In this document: positions 8,387 through 17,893 of the stretch, piece by piece
How the letters are laid out: each line of letters opens with the position of its first letter
How positions within the stretch are numbered: the stretch's first letter is position 1
Origin: Sphingobacterium olei
Lineage (GTDB): Bacteria; Bacteroidota; Bacteroidia; Sphingobacteriales; Sphingobacteriaceae
Length of the DNA: 64,000 nt
Direction of reading: 5' to 3'
NCBI RefSeq assembly: GCF_005048855.1
Contig: NZ_SUME01000009.1
Coordinates: 62,001-126,000 of the forward strand
Translations under genes and position numbers: made by a program
Notes under the pieces: generated by a model
Seen by the model: only the letters and a program-made list of their open reading frames with translations
The model's database searches: none
What the model was told of the DNA's origin: nothing

Positions 8387-10693
8387 TTATTTTAATAGTC
8401 TTAGTTCAAAAATTTTTACGGTCGGTTGGTTGTCAAGAGCTCTAAAGGTAACGGTAAATGGCTTACCATCGCTCAAGTTATCAGATAATGATATTTCAAT
8501 GATCTCAGTAGCGGTCTGCCCCGACGATGTAAAAACCTTCATCGGTTTGCCATCGATATTTATCTCTACCTGTTGCGCCACAATTGAATTATCCAATTCA
8601 ATTCGCAATATTCGCATATTTTCATCAAATGGAAAAGTATACTCAAAAAAATCTATTGTATTTCTCCAATGTCTATTATGCTCGTAACCTGCTGTCGATT
8701 GGTTCATTTTGATAAAATGATCGGATTCCGGTTGTTGTTGCCCACATATAATTCGATCTATGCTCCTGCCATCCAACTCTTCATTTTGAGAAAATCGTTC
8801 ATTGGCATTTTCATAGGGCCAATAAAGAATATATCGACTATTATGTAGCTGATAAAACGGTTCCAAGGTATACGCTATTATTTGTCCACCATGATCTTTA
8901 ACATTTAACTCAAAACTTATATCATTTCCACTTTTCTTTTTAACCAAGTCGATTATATTGGCACGACCGCCGTATAAAACAGGAATCTCGGAAAGATCCA
9001 TCTTTTCGCCTTTAGCCACATGCCCTCCTCGACTATCATCCGCATATAATCCGGAGAGAGGAGGTCCATCGATTTTAGCGGATAATACGATCGGACCATA
9101 TAAAAATGCATAATAATCAGATTTATCCGGTAGTTGTTCGACAGTGATTTTCATATCAAATGCGACACGGATCCTATCGCCATCTTTCCATTTTCTATTC
9201 AAATCATAAAAGCCATTTACAATTTTGACACCATTGATTTGTTTATCATTGACGTAGAATTTCACCGTATTGGACCAAGCAGGTTTACGTACTTTGAAGG
9301 CAAATCGTTGGGATTTAACCAAATTAAGCGTGAACTCCGAAAAGTTGTGAGAAGGAAAGCTATTCCTTTGCGTCATAATAACACCTTTTTCTTTCCAATT
9401 GACCTTTGAAGGAATAAACAGATTTACATAGAAGCTGTGTTTATCATACGCATAGATCATTTCTCCATATTTCGAATGATTTTCTATACCTGATCCCACA
9501 CAACACCACATACTTGTATGCGGTTGCGAATATACACGGTAGTGCCCCGGTCTCATCTGCGTAAAATAAACCAATCCGCCTGTTTTTGGATTTTGGGTCG
9601 AAAGAATATGATTATAGACCGCTCGTTCATAAAATTCGAGGTATTTAGATTGGGGATGAGTCTGAAAGAGCATTTTGCTCAATCTCATCATATTGTATGT
9701 ATTACAAGTTTCGGGTCCCTCTATACTCTCGATCATTTTAGAAAAATCCGTAGTTGGATGAAAATGCTCACCGGCTGAATTCCCTCCTATTACTACACTA
9801 CGTTCTGTCGTAACTTTATCCCAAAAAAATTCCGAAGCACGATCCCACGAGTCATTTTGATCCAAATCAGCAATGCGCTTGTAACCTATAACTTTTGGAA
9901 TTTGCGTATTCGCGTGTAAACCAGTCAACTTGTCTACACCTTCTAATAAGGGATTCAAAATAGATTGATGGGAAAACTGCTTAGATAATTTCAAATATTT
10001 GGGATTCTTTGTAAAGTCATATACATCCGCAAATACTTCATTAAGTCCTCCATGCTCACTAACCAATATATCTTGAATCTGCTGATCTGAAAGTGCCGAA
10101 ACTTCTTCTATCATCCAATCCGTCAAATCCACCAACATCTGTTTTGCTAAATCGGATCCGGTGTACAAATAAGCATCTCGTAATCCCGCATAGGTCTTGT
10201 GGATATTATATAAAGGAACCCATTTCCCATTTAAATCAAAATTTCCGGCTTTAATTTCCCCTCTTTTTATCTCCTCCCACATTTTTATACCTTGTGGTAC
10301 ACCACCGATATAACCATTACCATTTTTCGTTTGCGCAGTATGCAAGACATCAAGCATATAGTCCAAACGTCTTTTAACCAGTTCATCTTTATCGGCAGCA
10401 TATAATAAAGCTAAAGCGGACAAATAGTGCCCTCCGATATGCCCATCCAATCCGGTATTTTCCCAATTTGTATATTGCTCTTTTTTTGTCTCCAACCCAG
10501 CCTCTTTTAGAAATGGAGATAATAGGCGATCCGGATCCATGTCAAGAATGTATTTCTTGTTTAAGTTCTGAGCTACCAAAAACGGACTCTCTAGCAAGTT
10601 TACTTCTGCGTTATCAAAATAATGCACTTGTGCTCCAGCGCTATTCAGCGTCAAAAACGTAGCAGCTGTATAAATAATCTGTACTAATTTCAT
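8387..10693 (-). CDS. Secreted GH127/GH146-type beta-L-arabinofuranosidase
   Basis: A 768-residue exported enzyme with signal peptide (residues 1-21, ending NSAGAQ). It belongs to the DUF1680/GH127-GH146 (alpha/alpha)6-barrel family, which removes terminal beta-L-arabinofuranose from arabinan-containing glycans. Residues Glu328 and Cys330 in GPETC and the pair Cys397-Cys398 in SMWCCVGSG match the Glu-Cys3 zinc/nucleophile cluster of characterised members. A C-terminal strand-rich accessory region covers about 650-768. The start codon overlaps the stop of the upstream GH51-type gene by 4 nt (ATGA), so the two are translationally coupled. The choice between GH127 and GH146 needs an alignment. 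Confidence 0.9.
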   Translation of the reverse strand: MKLVQIIYTAATFLTLNSAGAQVHYFDNAEVNLLESPFLVAQNLNKKYILDMDPDRLLSPFLKEAGLETKKEQYTNWENTGLDGHIGGHYLSALALLYAADKDELVKRRLDYMLDVLHTAQTKNGNGYIGGVPQGIKMWEEIKRGEIKAGNFDLNGKWVPLYNIHKTYAGLRDAYLYTGSDLAKQMLVDLTDWMIEEVSALSDQQIQDILVSEHGGLNEVFADVYDFTKNPKYLKLSKQFSHQSILNPLLEGVDKLTGLHANTQIPKVIGYKRIADLDQNDSWDRASEFFWDKVTTERSVVIGGNSAGEHFHPTTDFSKMIESIEGPETCNTYNMMRLSKMLFQTHPQSKYLEFYERAVYNHILSTQNPKTGGLVYFTQMRPGHYRVYSQPHTSMWCCVGSGIENHSKYGEMIYAYDKHSFYVNLFIPSKVNWKEKGVIMTQRNSFPSHNFSEFTLNLVKSQRFAFKVRKPAWSNTVKFYVNDKQINGVKIVNGFYDLNRKWKDGDRIRVAFDMKITVEQLPDKSDYYAFLYGPIVLSAKIDGPPLSGLYADDSRGGHVAKGEKMDLSEIPVLYGGRANIIDLVKKKSGNDISFELNVKDHGGQIIAYTLEPFYQLHNSRYILYWPYENANERFSQNEELDGRSIDRIICGQQQPESDHFIKMNQSTAGYEHNRHWRNTIDFFEYTFPFDENMRILRIELDNSIVAQQVEINIDGKPMKVFTSSGQTATEIIEISLSDNLSDGKPFTVTFRALDNQPTVKIFELRLLK

Positions 10694-13278
10694 TTTTTTA
10701 TTAACTTAAATACGGTTAAGGAATAGGGTTGTAACCTTAGTTGGTTTAAATGCTGCAAATCAACGACTGATTTAGACGGTTTAGCTATTTTCGAACTTGG
10801 AACGTCACTTAATTCAGTTTTCTCTATGTTAGCATCAAACGATATTAAATGAGCCGTATCAATTACAACGTCTACGGTAACAGGTAACATATTAACCATC
10901 TTTAGAATTAGTTCACTATTGTTTTCATTCCATACCACTGAGGTTGCGATACGATTCGTAACTTTGAAGTCAGTTGAATGTATCCGGTTTGTACTATTGA
11001 CATAATGCGTGCCGACATGTTCACCAAACAACTTTTGCACTTCATAACCCACAGTTGGTTTTACCTCCTCGTTATTGAAATAAATCAGATCTGGATTCCA
11101 TTGTGTAAATCCTTCTTTTGCTAATAAAGGTGCATACGAAGTCATTTCTACAATATCGCCGTTTCGTTCTAAGCTTGTCAGATGAATAGCTTCTGCTAAG
11201 GCAGTTTCTAAATTATTTGGTCTTCCCGGCAAATGAGCAGCATATTCTCCAAGATAAACTTTAGATTTATCTCTGTCATATCGATCGTAAAAATCCTGAT
11301 TATAAATATACCATCCCGGTGTTTGGTAGTAATGTTCATCCATCATTGGTACATTCAGTCTATCAGCAATATTCCAACCTTCAACATAATCTGTCCCCTC
11401 ATTGAAAGGCCCCGCAGTACCTATAACAATTATTTCAGGATATTTTGCTTTGATGGCATTGAAAATCAAAGTAAAACGTTCCTCGAAAATATCCGTGATC
11501 AAATCTTCATTGCCAATACCTAAATATTTCAAATTGAAAGGTTCTGGGTGACCTGCGGCAGCTCTCTTTTTGCCCCAATATGTATTTCTATCGCTATTGG
11601 CATATTCAATCAGATCTAAAATATCTTGTATATAATCATCCATTTCATCCAAAGGAATACCACATTGTTGGCCTGCGCCTCTATCAGAAGAATTTTGACA
11701 AGGCACACCTGCAGCAATTACCGGTAAGGGTTCTGCCCCCAGATCTTCACAAAATTGGAAATACTCATAATAACCTAATCCTACCGATTGATGATATCCC
11801 CAAAGATTGCGCTGTGGCTTACGTTCTTCCAGTGCACCTATCGTGTTCTTCCAATTATAGATATTATGGATGCCATCCCCGTGGGCAACACATCCTCCAG
11901 GAAAGCGAACGAATCGAGGTTGTATAGCTGCAATAGTTTCGGCTAAATCTTTTCGCAATCCATTTTTTCTATTTTTAAAAGTTTCCTGAGGAAATAACGA
12001 AACCATATCCAGTGCTATTTCGCCGCGACCTTGGGGTGTAATTCTTAATATTCCTTTTCTAGCAGCTCCACTTGCTTGCAAGACCAAAGATTTTTTTTGC
12101 CATTTTTTACCGATGGATTTTATCGTCTGTTGGGCAATTACTTTACCATCTTCATCGAGCAATTCCACCAAAAGGCTACTGATATCTCCTTTAATGTTCT
12201 TAGCGAATATTGAAAAATCGTATTTCTGCCCATTCCGAAAGACTATACCATCAAAACCCTCATTCAGCAATGCACCACCATTTGCGGTTACGGAAAGTGT
12301 CACGTAATTTTTGTTATTGATATGAATCGGATTTATTGTATCTATTTTATGTGTAATCGCCTTCCCCTCTAATTTCCATGATTTAAAGCTATTCCAGTTG
12401 GGATCTGAACCTTTTTTATCATGAGTATGGTATTCAAATCCTCTATTTTGAATAAGCTCTGCATATAAACCTCCGTCTGCTGCATAATTGATGTCTTCAA
12501 AAAAAATCCCCATCAGGTAATCACTTATTCTCTTTTGGTTATTAAGGTCGACAGAAAAATCTACGCTAACGGACTTTAAATCTGCAAATCGAACGATATC
12601 ATCTTCAGTACGTTCGTTATGCAGCTGCGATTTATACACTTCTAATTTTTGGGCATTAATTATCTTATCTATAACTTCCCAAGCTACTTTATGAAGTGTA
12701 CCCTCTTCCTCTACTCCACTTAAATTAACCTTTAGTCGTTGCTTTCCATATGAGTCAGCATCCAGCTCTCCCACATCTTCATAATTTTTTAAATCTCTAG
12801 ATATCGCACGGAAATGTTTGTTACTTTTAGGACTAAACCAAGAAATGTTATACTGATTATTCGTTTTATCCCAGCTCATTTCAGGCTTCGACACATTGTC
12901 GCCTACTAATACCTGTGGATAGGATTGCCTGTACCAAAAAATCAAATCGTCCGAAGATGCATGTGCAAAAACCCCATCCTGTTCATTAAGTTGCCAGATA
13001 GCATGCCATTTATTATCAACACCTTTGATAAGAACAGGAGATATCATTCTCTTTTGGGCACCCCAAGTTCCATAATCCGAACGCACAAAACTGTGTTCTG
13101 GCCCGACAAGATGCCATTTCTTCTGGTCGATAGTCCACGCGTAATGTAACCCATTCTTATTGTTGTTTTTCGTGGTTGAATACGCAAACAGCAACGCTGA
13201 ATCCGGTTCAGCAGTGGGTTTCGAATATGCAAAGCGGAGGGATATCAATATGCTTAAAAATAGAATAATGTTTTTCAT
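10690..13278 (-). CDS. Alpha-L-arabinofuranosidase (GH51-type) with N-terminal propeller-like domain
   Basis: An 862-residue exported enzyme (signal peptide about 1-19). Residues 25-200 resemble the five-blade propeller of GH43-like proteins. About 235-430 include the start of the GH51-type module and a CBM4-like sandwich. The TIM barrel follows with FVRFPGGC near 456-463, acid/base Glu591 in GIGNED and nucleophile Glu648 in MMDEHYY. A beta-sandwich arabinofuranosidase C-terminal domain ends the protein. Predicted role: release of alpha-L-arabinofuranose from arabinan or arabinogalactan side chains. It is the first gene of a two-gene operon with the GH127/146-type enzyme, so together they can remove both anomers. 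Whether the propeller is catalytic is unclear; I did not identify its acidic triad. Confidence 0.9.
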   Translation of the reverse strand: MKNIILFLSILISLRFAYSKPTAEPDSALLFAYSTTKNNNKNGLHYAWTIDQKKWHLVGPEHSFVRSDYGTWGAQKRMISPVLIKGVDNKWHAIWQLNEQDGVFAHASSDDLIFWYRQSYPQVLVGDNVSKPEMSWDKTNNQYNISWFSPKSNKHFRAISRDLKNYEDVGELDADSYGKQRLKVNLSGVEEEGTLHKVAWEVIDKIINAQKLEVYKSQLHNERTEDDIVRFADLKSVSVDFSVDLNNQKRISDYLMGIFFEDINYAADGGLYAELIQNRGFEYHTHDKKGSDPNWNSFKSWKLEGKAITHKIDTINPIHINNKNYVTLSVTANGGALLNEGFDGIVFRNGQKYDFSIFAKNIKGDISSLLVELLDEDGKVIAQQTIKSIGKKWQKKSLVLQASGAARKGILRITPQGRGEIALDMVSLFPQETFKNRKNGLRKDLAETIAAIQPRFVRFPGGCVAHGDGIHNIYNWKNTIGALEERKPQRNLWGYHQSVGLGYYEYFQFCEDLGAEPLPVIAAGVPCQNSSDRGAGQQCGIPLDEMDDYIQDILDLIEYANSDRNTYWGKKRAAAGHPEPFNLKYLGIGNEDLITDIFEERFTLIFNAIKAKYPEIIVIGTAGPFNEGTDYVEGWNIADRLNVPMMDEHYYQTPGWYIYNQDFYDRYDRDKSKVYLGEYAAHLPGRPNNLETALAEAIHLTSLERNGDIVEMTSYAPLLAKEGFTQWNPDLIYFNNEEVKPTVGYEVQKLFGEHVGTHYVNSTNRIHSTDFKVTNRIATSVVWNENNSELILKMVNMLPVTVDVVIDTAHLISFDANIEKTELSDVPSSKIAKPSKSVVDLQHLNQLRLQPYSLTVFKLIKK

Positions 13279-13413
13279 AATTATTTCCTATGAATTTCCA
13301 TGGTTTATTTTGGATTGATTTCAATCCTAAGATAACACTTTAATTTTACATGTCAAAAAAACAATTATAAAACTAAAACCTAAAAATCCGGAATATTACA
13401 ATTTACTATGCGT

Positions 13414-14085
13414 TTATTTTTTTTGGAAATGCAGGATAGAGAAAATGATATACAGAACAAATATCATGGGTACCGCCAATACTTTGACGATTAAGACCAA
13501 TATAAGGGATACTAAAAGGAAGATGTATTTGAATTTATTCTCATTCCATCCGAGGGAAGAAAGTTTCATCGAAAACAACCTCAATTCGCAAACAAGCAAA
13601 TAGCTACATATCAATATGATGGCTAGTAGCACATATATATTTTGTAGGATAGACGGGTATTGTGTGCCAACAAAGGGTAATGAAATGATGAGAAATGTAT
13701 TCATTGGTGTATTTACACCTATAAAATCGGAACTCTGACGTGCGTCTATATTAAATTTCGCTAGACGTAACGCCGAAAAAATGGTCACAACAAAACCTAG
13801 GAGCGGAATATATTCATGTGTTGTCACATTTTCCAATAATTTAAACATGACAGCTCCGGGAAGAAATCCGAAACTTATCACATCAGCCAACGAATCCAGC
13901 TCTTTACCTATCAACGACTTCACATGCAGTAATCTAGCCGCCATACCATCAAAAAAGTCGAAAATACCCGAAGCCAACACACAATAAAACGCCGCTACGA
14001 AATCCCCTTTTAAAACGAACAGGATTCCGATACATCCGCTAAATAGATTCAAGCATGTAATGGTATTCGGTATATATTTCTTCAT
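13414..14085 (-). CDS. pssA: CDP-diacylglycerol-serine O-phosphatidyltransferase
   Basis: Integral membrane enzyme making phosphatidylserine from CDP-diacylglycerol and L-serine, the first step to phosphatidylethanolamine. From the ATG at 14085 the protein has 223 residues. The CDP-alcohol phosphotransferase signature DG-x2-AR-x8-G-x3-D-x3-D is present in FFDGMAARLLHVKSLIGKEL and the following DSLAD. Several hydrophobic helices follow. A longer open frame reaches 14136, but that extension runs through the rho terminator hairpin and lacks family resemblance, so the start MKKYIPNTITC was chosen. It is downstream of rho on the same strand but separated by the hairpin. Confidence 0.92.
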   Translation of the reverse strand: MKKYIPNTITCLNLFSGCIGILFVLKGDFVAAFYCVLASGIFDFFDGMAARLLHVKSLIGKELDSLADVISFGFLPGAVMFKLLENVTTHEYIPLLGFVVTIFSALRLAKFNIDARQSSDFIGVNTPMNTFLIISLPFVGTQYPSILQNIYVLLAIILICSYLLVCELRLFSMKLSSLGWNENKFKYIFLLVSLILVLIVKVLAVPMIFVLYIIFSILHFQKK

Positions 14086-14092
14086 CAACTGC

Positions 14093-14125
14093 AAATAAAA
14101 AAAGCCATCTAAAATTAGATGGCTT
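14093..14125 (-). terminator. Intrinsic terminator downstream of rho
   Basis: An 11-bp perfect stem (14102-14112 with 14115-14125) is followed on the minus strand by a T-rich run over 14092-14101. It sits 23 nt beyond the rho stop codon and only 8 nt before the pssA ATG. pssA therefore depends on readthrough or on a promoter inside this gap. Confidence 0.75.
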
Positions 14126-14148
14126 AAAAATATCAATAATTCGTGGGA

Positions 14149-15648
14149 TTATCGATTCATACTTATTAAAAATTCGTCATTGGATCTGGTACCACGCATT
14201 TGCTGTAACAAAAACTCCATTGCTTCTGTAGGATTCATATCAGACAAATGGTTTCTAAGCACCCAAAGTCTTTGTAAAGCGTCTTTGTCCATTAATAGGT
14301 CATCACGACGCGTGCTTGAAGCAGTCAGGTCAATAGCAGGGAAAATACGCTTGTTAGATAATTTACGATCCAATTGCAATTCCATATTACCGGTACCTTT
14401 GAATTCTTCAAAGATTACATCATCCATTTTTGACCCTGTTTCCGTCAATGCAGTTGCCAAAATTGTTAACGAACCACCATTTTCGATATTACGCGCCGCA
14501 CCGAAGAAACGTTTTGGTTTATGTAATGCGTTTGCATCCACACCACCAGACAAAATCTTACCTGATGCAGGAGCTACTGTATTGTAGGCCCGAGCTAAGC
14601 GGGTAATAGAATCCAATAAAACAACTACATCATGTCCACATTCTACCATGCGTTTTGCTTTCTCTAAAACGATATTTGCAATTTTAACATGTCGTTCAGC
14701 CGGTTCATCGAATGTTGAAGAAACTACTTCAGCACGTACATTACGTGCCATATCTGTCACCTCCTCTGGGCGTTCATCAATTAAAAGAATAATCAAGTAA
14801 ACTTCCGGATGATTCTTTGCAATTGCGTTGGCTACTTCTTTCAATAAATTAGTTTTACCCGTTTTTGGCTGTGCAACGATTAATCCACGTTGACCTTTAC
14901 CAATAGGTGTAAACAAATCCATGATGCGTGTAGAGTAATTGTTTGACCCTAGGTCCAAATTCAACTTTTCATCTGGAAATAATGGTGTCAAGAAGTCGAA
15001 AGGAACGCGATCTCTCACCTCTGCAGGATTTTGTCCGTTAATGGATTCGATACGTACCAACGGAAAATATTTTTCCCCCTCTTTAGGAGGACGGATACTA
15101 CCTCTTACGTTATCACCTGTTTTTAAACCAAAAAGTTTAATCTGTGATTGAGATACATAAATATCATCTGGAGAAGTCAAATAATTATAATCTGACGAGC
15201 GTAAAAAACCATAGCCATCAGGCATAATTTCTAATACACCTTCATTAACGATGACGTTGTCAAAATCCGTATTTGAAGCGGAAGAAACCTCTGCTCTTTT
15301 TGTTTCCACTGTATTTGATGATGTCGGAGTATATTGTTCTTCAGATTTGGGATTCTCTGTGGGGAATAAAGTAGGCTCGTTGTCAGTGTCTGCTTTTATA
15401 CGCTTAGTCACTGGAACGGGCTCCGTTTTTAACGTTCTTGTTCTGCGTCTGGGTCTATCTTCTGATTCTTCTTCCACAAGAACAGGTTCAGCCGTTGCAT
15501 TTTTTTCCTCAACAGGTTGTTTTGCTATATCTGAGATCTTGTCGATAAGTTCTTGTTTACGAAGCTTATCGGCATCTGCGACTCCCAAGACCTTAGCTAT
15601 CTCGCGTAATTCTGACACGAGTTTAGAATTCAATTCGGTGATATCCAT
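14149..15648 (-). CDS. rho: Transcription termination factor Rho
   Basis: RNA-dependent hexameric helicase/ATPase that ends transcription at Rho-dependent sites. The protein has 499 residues against about 420 in E. coli. The excess is a charged, low-complexity insertion at about 45-130 between the N-terminal SAP-like helix bundle (MDITELNSKLVSELREIA) and the cold-shock RNA-binding domain (GVLEIMPDGYGFLR, about 137-150). Such insertions are usual in Bacteroidota Rho. The ATPase domain has Walker A PKTGKT near 261-266, Walker B VVLLDSITRLAR and the Q/R-loop region. The C-terminal NDEFLISMNR is typical. It is transcribed alone with its own hairpin terminator. Confidence 0.97.
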   Translation of the reverse strand: MDITELNSKLVSELREIAKVLGVADADKLRKQELIDKISDIAKQPVEEKNATAEPVLVEEESEDRPRRRTRTLKTEPVPVTKRIKADTDNEPTLFPTENPKSEEQYTPTSSNTVETKRAEVSSASNTDFDNVIVNEGVLEIMPDGYGFLRSSDYNYLTSPDDIYVSQSQIKLFGLKTGDNVRGSIRPPKEGEKYFPLVRIESINGQNPAEVRDRVPFDFLTPLFPDEKLNLDLGSNNYSTRIMDLFTPIGKGQRGLIVAQPKTGKTNLLKEVANAIAKNHPEVYLIILLIDERPEEVTDMARNVRAEVVSSTFDEPAERHVKIANIVLEKAKRMVECGHDVVVLLDSITRLARAYNTVAPASGKILSGGVDANALHKPKRFFGAARNIENGGSLTILATALTETGSKMDDVIFEEFKGTGNMELQLDRKLSNKRIFPAIDLTASSTRRDDLLMDKDALQRLWVLRNHLSDMNPTEAMEFLLQQMRGTRSNDEFLISMNR

Positions 15649-15965
15649 TAATGATATTTATGAGTTTTTGGATTTTATTGTTTGAAACTTATTCTAAGCA
15701 AACTCAGAGATCTTTTTTCCAAGCTTTTTATTCAAAACGAAAAAACAAGTAGTTTCTTATTTCCGAACCAGAACAAATTTGAGAATGCACAAAGAAAAAC
15801 ATAACTATTGTAAAAACAAAAAAAAAATAAAAAAAGTTTTCCGAAACAGGAGATATTAACGGTTTATTTTTAAATAAATTGATTTAGCAATAAAATAAAT
15901 TAAGAAAAACTATTTTAATTCTCAAAATTAAGTTCGTAAGTTTATCCCCGATAAAACCACAAAAT
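15649..15965. other. Intergenic region between divergent rho and MFS genes
   Basis: 317 bp, A-rich, with a run of A residues near 15816-15837. It must hold both promoters and the rho leader. TAAGTTTA at 15937-15944 is a near match to the -7 consensus for the MFS gene but lacks a TTG partner. No RNA or repeat was recognised. Confidence 0.45.
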
Positions 15966-17693
15966 ATGAACGATAAACTGAAAGAAACCAATTATCCTGC
16001 CTTATACACCTTAATTGTTGTATTCTTTTTTTGGGGATTCATTGCCGCCGGCAATAGTATATTCATCCCATTTTGTAAAAACTACTTCCATTTAGATCAA
16101 TTTCAATCGCAATTGATAGACTTTGCTTTCTATACAGCTTACTATATAGGAGCATTACTTCTTTTCATCTTCAGTACTTTCTCCGGAAAAGATATTGTTG
16201 GCAAATGGGGCTATAAAAAAAGTATTGTTTACGGTCTCCTTTTTTCTGCATTGGGTGCTGGCGCAATGATCATTGCGGTAGAGGTCAATTTGTATATCGG
16301 TATGCTCATAGGACTATTTATAGTCGCACTGGGCTTTTCTTTACAACAGACCGCGGCGAATCCTTTTGCCGTGTTATTAGGAGATCCGAGAACAGGTGCA
16401 TCTCGTGTAAACTTAGGTGGTGCCGTTAATTCATTCGGTACGACAATAGGCCCTCTTGTTATTGGCTTTGCTTTATTTGGCACATTCGAAACTATTTCGG
16501 ACACGGAAATTGCTAATTTACCCCTTAACAAAGTAATATACCTTTATATTGGAGTTGGATTACTCTTTATATTGGCTGCTGCTTTATTCCATTTTTCGAA
16601 AAAAGTTCCTGCCGGAATTAACAACGAGCCAATGGAATCGGCCAATAAAGCGAAAAACATGCTGATCATTATGACCATCTTGTTGTTGCTAATGTTTGTT
16701 CCGGTATTCTTAAGCTACAAAAGTGATACAGCCTTACAGCTTGAAGCTTTAAGTGCACAATTAGCAGGCACGACCGATGCAAATACGATCGCGCAACTAC
16801 AGAATCATATTACGGATTTAAGTCACCCTCTCGAACTCCAACGCATGGCTTGGCTATTTGGCGCTTTAGTCGTAGTAGTAGGATGTTTGATATTAGCCTA
16901 TAACAAAGCATCTAAAAAACCGCAGGGCTGGGGCGCTATGAAATATCCGCAATTGGTCCTAGGAATGCTGGCTCTATTTATTTACGTAGGCGTGGAAGTA
17001 GCTATTGGCAGTAACCTGGGTGAACTTTTAAAATTAGAAGAATTTGGGAATCTGCAGTCTTCCGAAATAACACCCTATATTTCCATGTATTGGGGAGGTA
17101 TGATGATCGGTCGATGGGCAGGTGCTATTAGTGCGTTTGAATTTTCTAGATCAACCAAACAGATACTGTTGGTTATTGTTCCCCTTCTTGCATTTGCATT
17201 AATCATTGGTGTTAACACCGTCGCAGGGTTTGACATGTCTCACCTCTATTTCTTTCTTGCCTGTGTAGCTGTTCAAATTATTGCATTTTTTCTAAGTAAA
17301 GAAAAACCGGTTCGTACCTTAATTATTTTTGGTACATTAGGCCTGTTATCCATGTTGATCGGGTTGTTCTCGGTTGGAACCACAGCGATATATGCATTCT
17401 TAACAGGCGGTTTAGCCTGCTCCATCATGTGGGGATCTATATTTAGTCTTTCCATTTTGGGGATCGGAAAATATACGGAGCAGGGATCGGCATTTTTAGT
17501 AATGATGATCTTAGGTGGTGGTATCATCCCTCCTATACAAGGAAAGTTAGCTGACATTATTGGCATCCATAATTCTTATATATTACCATTGTTGGGATTT
17601 GTTTATATTATACTTTTTGCTTTCTTAGCGAGAAACTTTTTGAAGAAGCAAAATATAGATACGGATAATATCCAGGCCTCAGCTAGTCATTAA
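15966..17693 (+). CDS. FHS-type sugar MFS transporter
   Basis: Inner-membrane proton-coupled sugar symporter of the fucose/glucose/galactose-H+ (FHS) branch of the MFS. The N-terminal helix carries FFFWGFIAAGNSIFIPF, and a later segment reads LGFSLQQTAANPFAVLLGDP, a hallmark of FucP/NagP-like proteins. At 575 residues it is longer than the usual 410-440. The excess includes a polar segment about 235-300 between the two six-helix halves. The next gene on the same strand is a BadF-type kinase, so an amino sugar such as GlcNAc or MurNAc is a plausible substrate. This is inference from neighbours. A strong hairpin terminator follows, so the two are separate transcripts. Confidence 0.88.
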   Translation: MNDKLKETNYPALYTLIVVFFFWGFIAAGNSIFIPFCKNYFHLDQFQSQLIDFAFYTAYYIGALLLFIFSTFSGKDIVGKWGYKKSIVYGLLFSALGAGAMIIAVEVNLYIGMLIGLFIVALGFSLQQTAANPFAVLLGDPRTGASRVNLGGAVNSFGTTIGPLVIGFALFGTFETISDTEIANLPLNKVIYLYIGVGLLFILAAALFHFSKKVPAGINNEPMESANKAKNMLIIMTILLLLMFVPVFLSYKSDTALQLEALSAQLAGTTDANTIAQLQNHITDLSHPLELQRMAWLFGALVVVVGCLILAYNKASKKPQGWGAMKYPQLVLGMLALFIYVGVEVAIGSNLGELLKLEEFGNLQSSEITPYISMYWGGMMIGRWAGAISAFEFSRSTKQILLVIVPLLAFALIIGVNTVAGFDMSHLYFFLACVAVQIIAFFLSKEKPVRTLIIFGTLGLLSMLIGLFSVGTTAIYAFLTGGLACSIMWGSIFSLSILGIGKYTEQGSAFLVMMILGGGIIPPIQGKLADIIGIHNSYILPLLGFVYIILFAFLARNFLKKQNIDTDNIQASASH

Positions 17694-17730
17694 TCAATTA
17701 CTAATTGTACAAAATACACTAAGAAATTTT

Positions 17731-17776
17731 ATTTAAAAATTGGCTTCTAAACATGTTTAGAAGCCAATTTTTAAAT
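17731..17776 (+). terminator. Terminator of the MFS gene
   Basis: A perfect 46-nt palindrome (centre 17753/17754) with a 10-bp GC-containing core flanked by A and T runs. It follows the transporter stop by 37 nt and separates it from the kinase promoter. Confidence 0.85.
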
Positions 17777-17816
17777 ATTAACGATTTCCATGTTAAAATT
17801 AAATTAAAGTTGCGTG

Positions 17817-17846
17817 TTGTTTTTTGTTTAGAAAAATGTATCTTCG
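17817..17846 (+). promoter_or_regulatory. Promoter of the BadF-type kinase gene
   Basis: TTG at 17817-17819, a 19-nt spacer, then TATCTTCG at 17839-17846. This fits the Bacteroidota housekeeping promoter (TTG-N19-TAnnTTTG) with one mismatch. The ATG at 17894 would follow a leader of about 40 nt. Confidence 0.7.
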
Positions 17847-17893
17847 GAAAGCATATAAACATTGAATACTGAAAAAAATTTAAACAAACAACA

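Noticed and set aside
14086..14136. N-terminal extension of pssA
   Set aside because: The extension reads through the rho terminator hairpin and has no family similarity.
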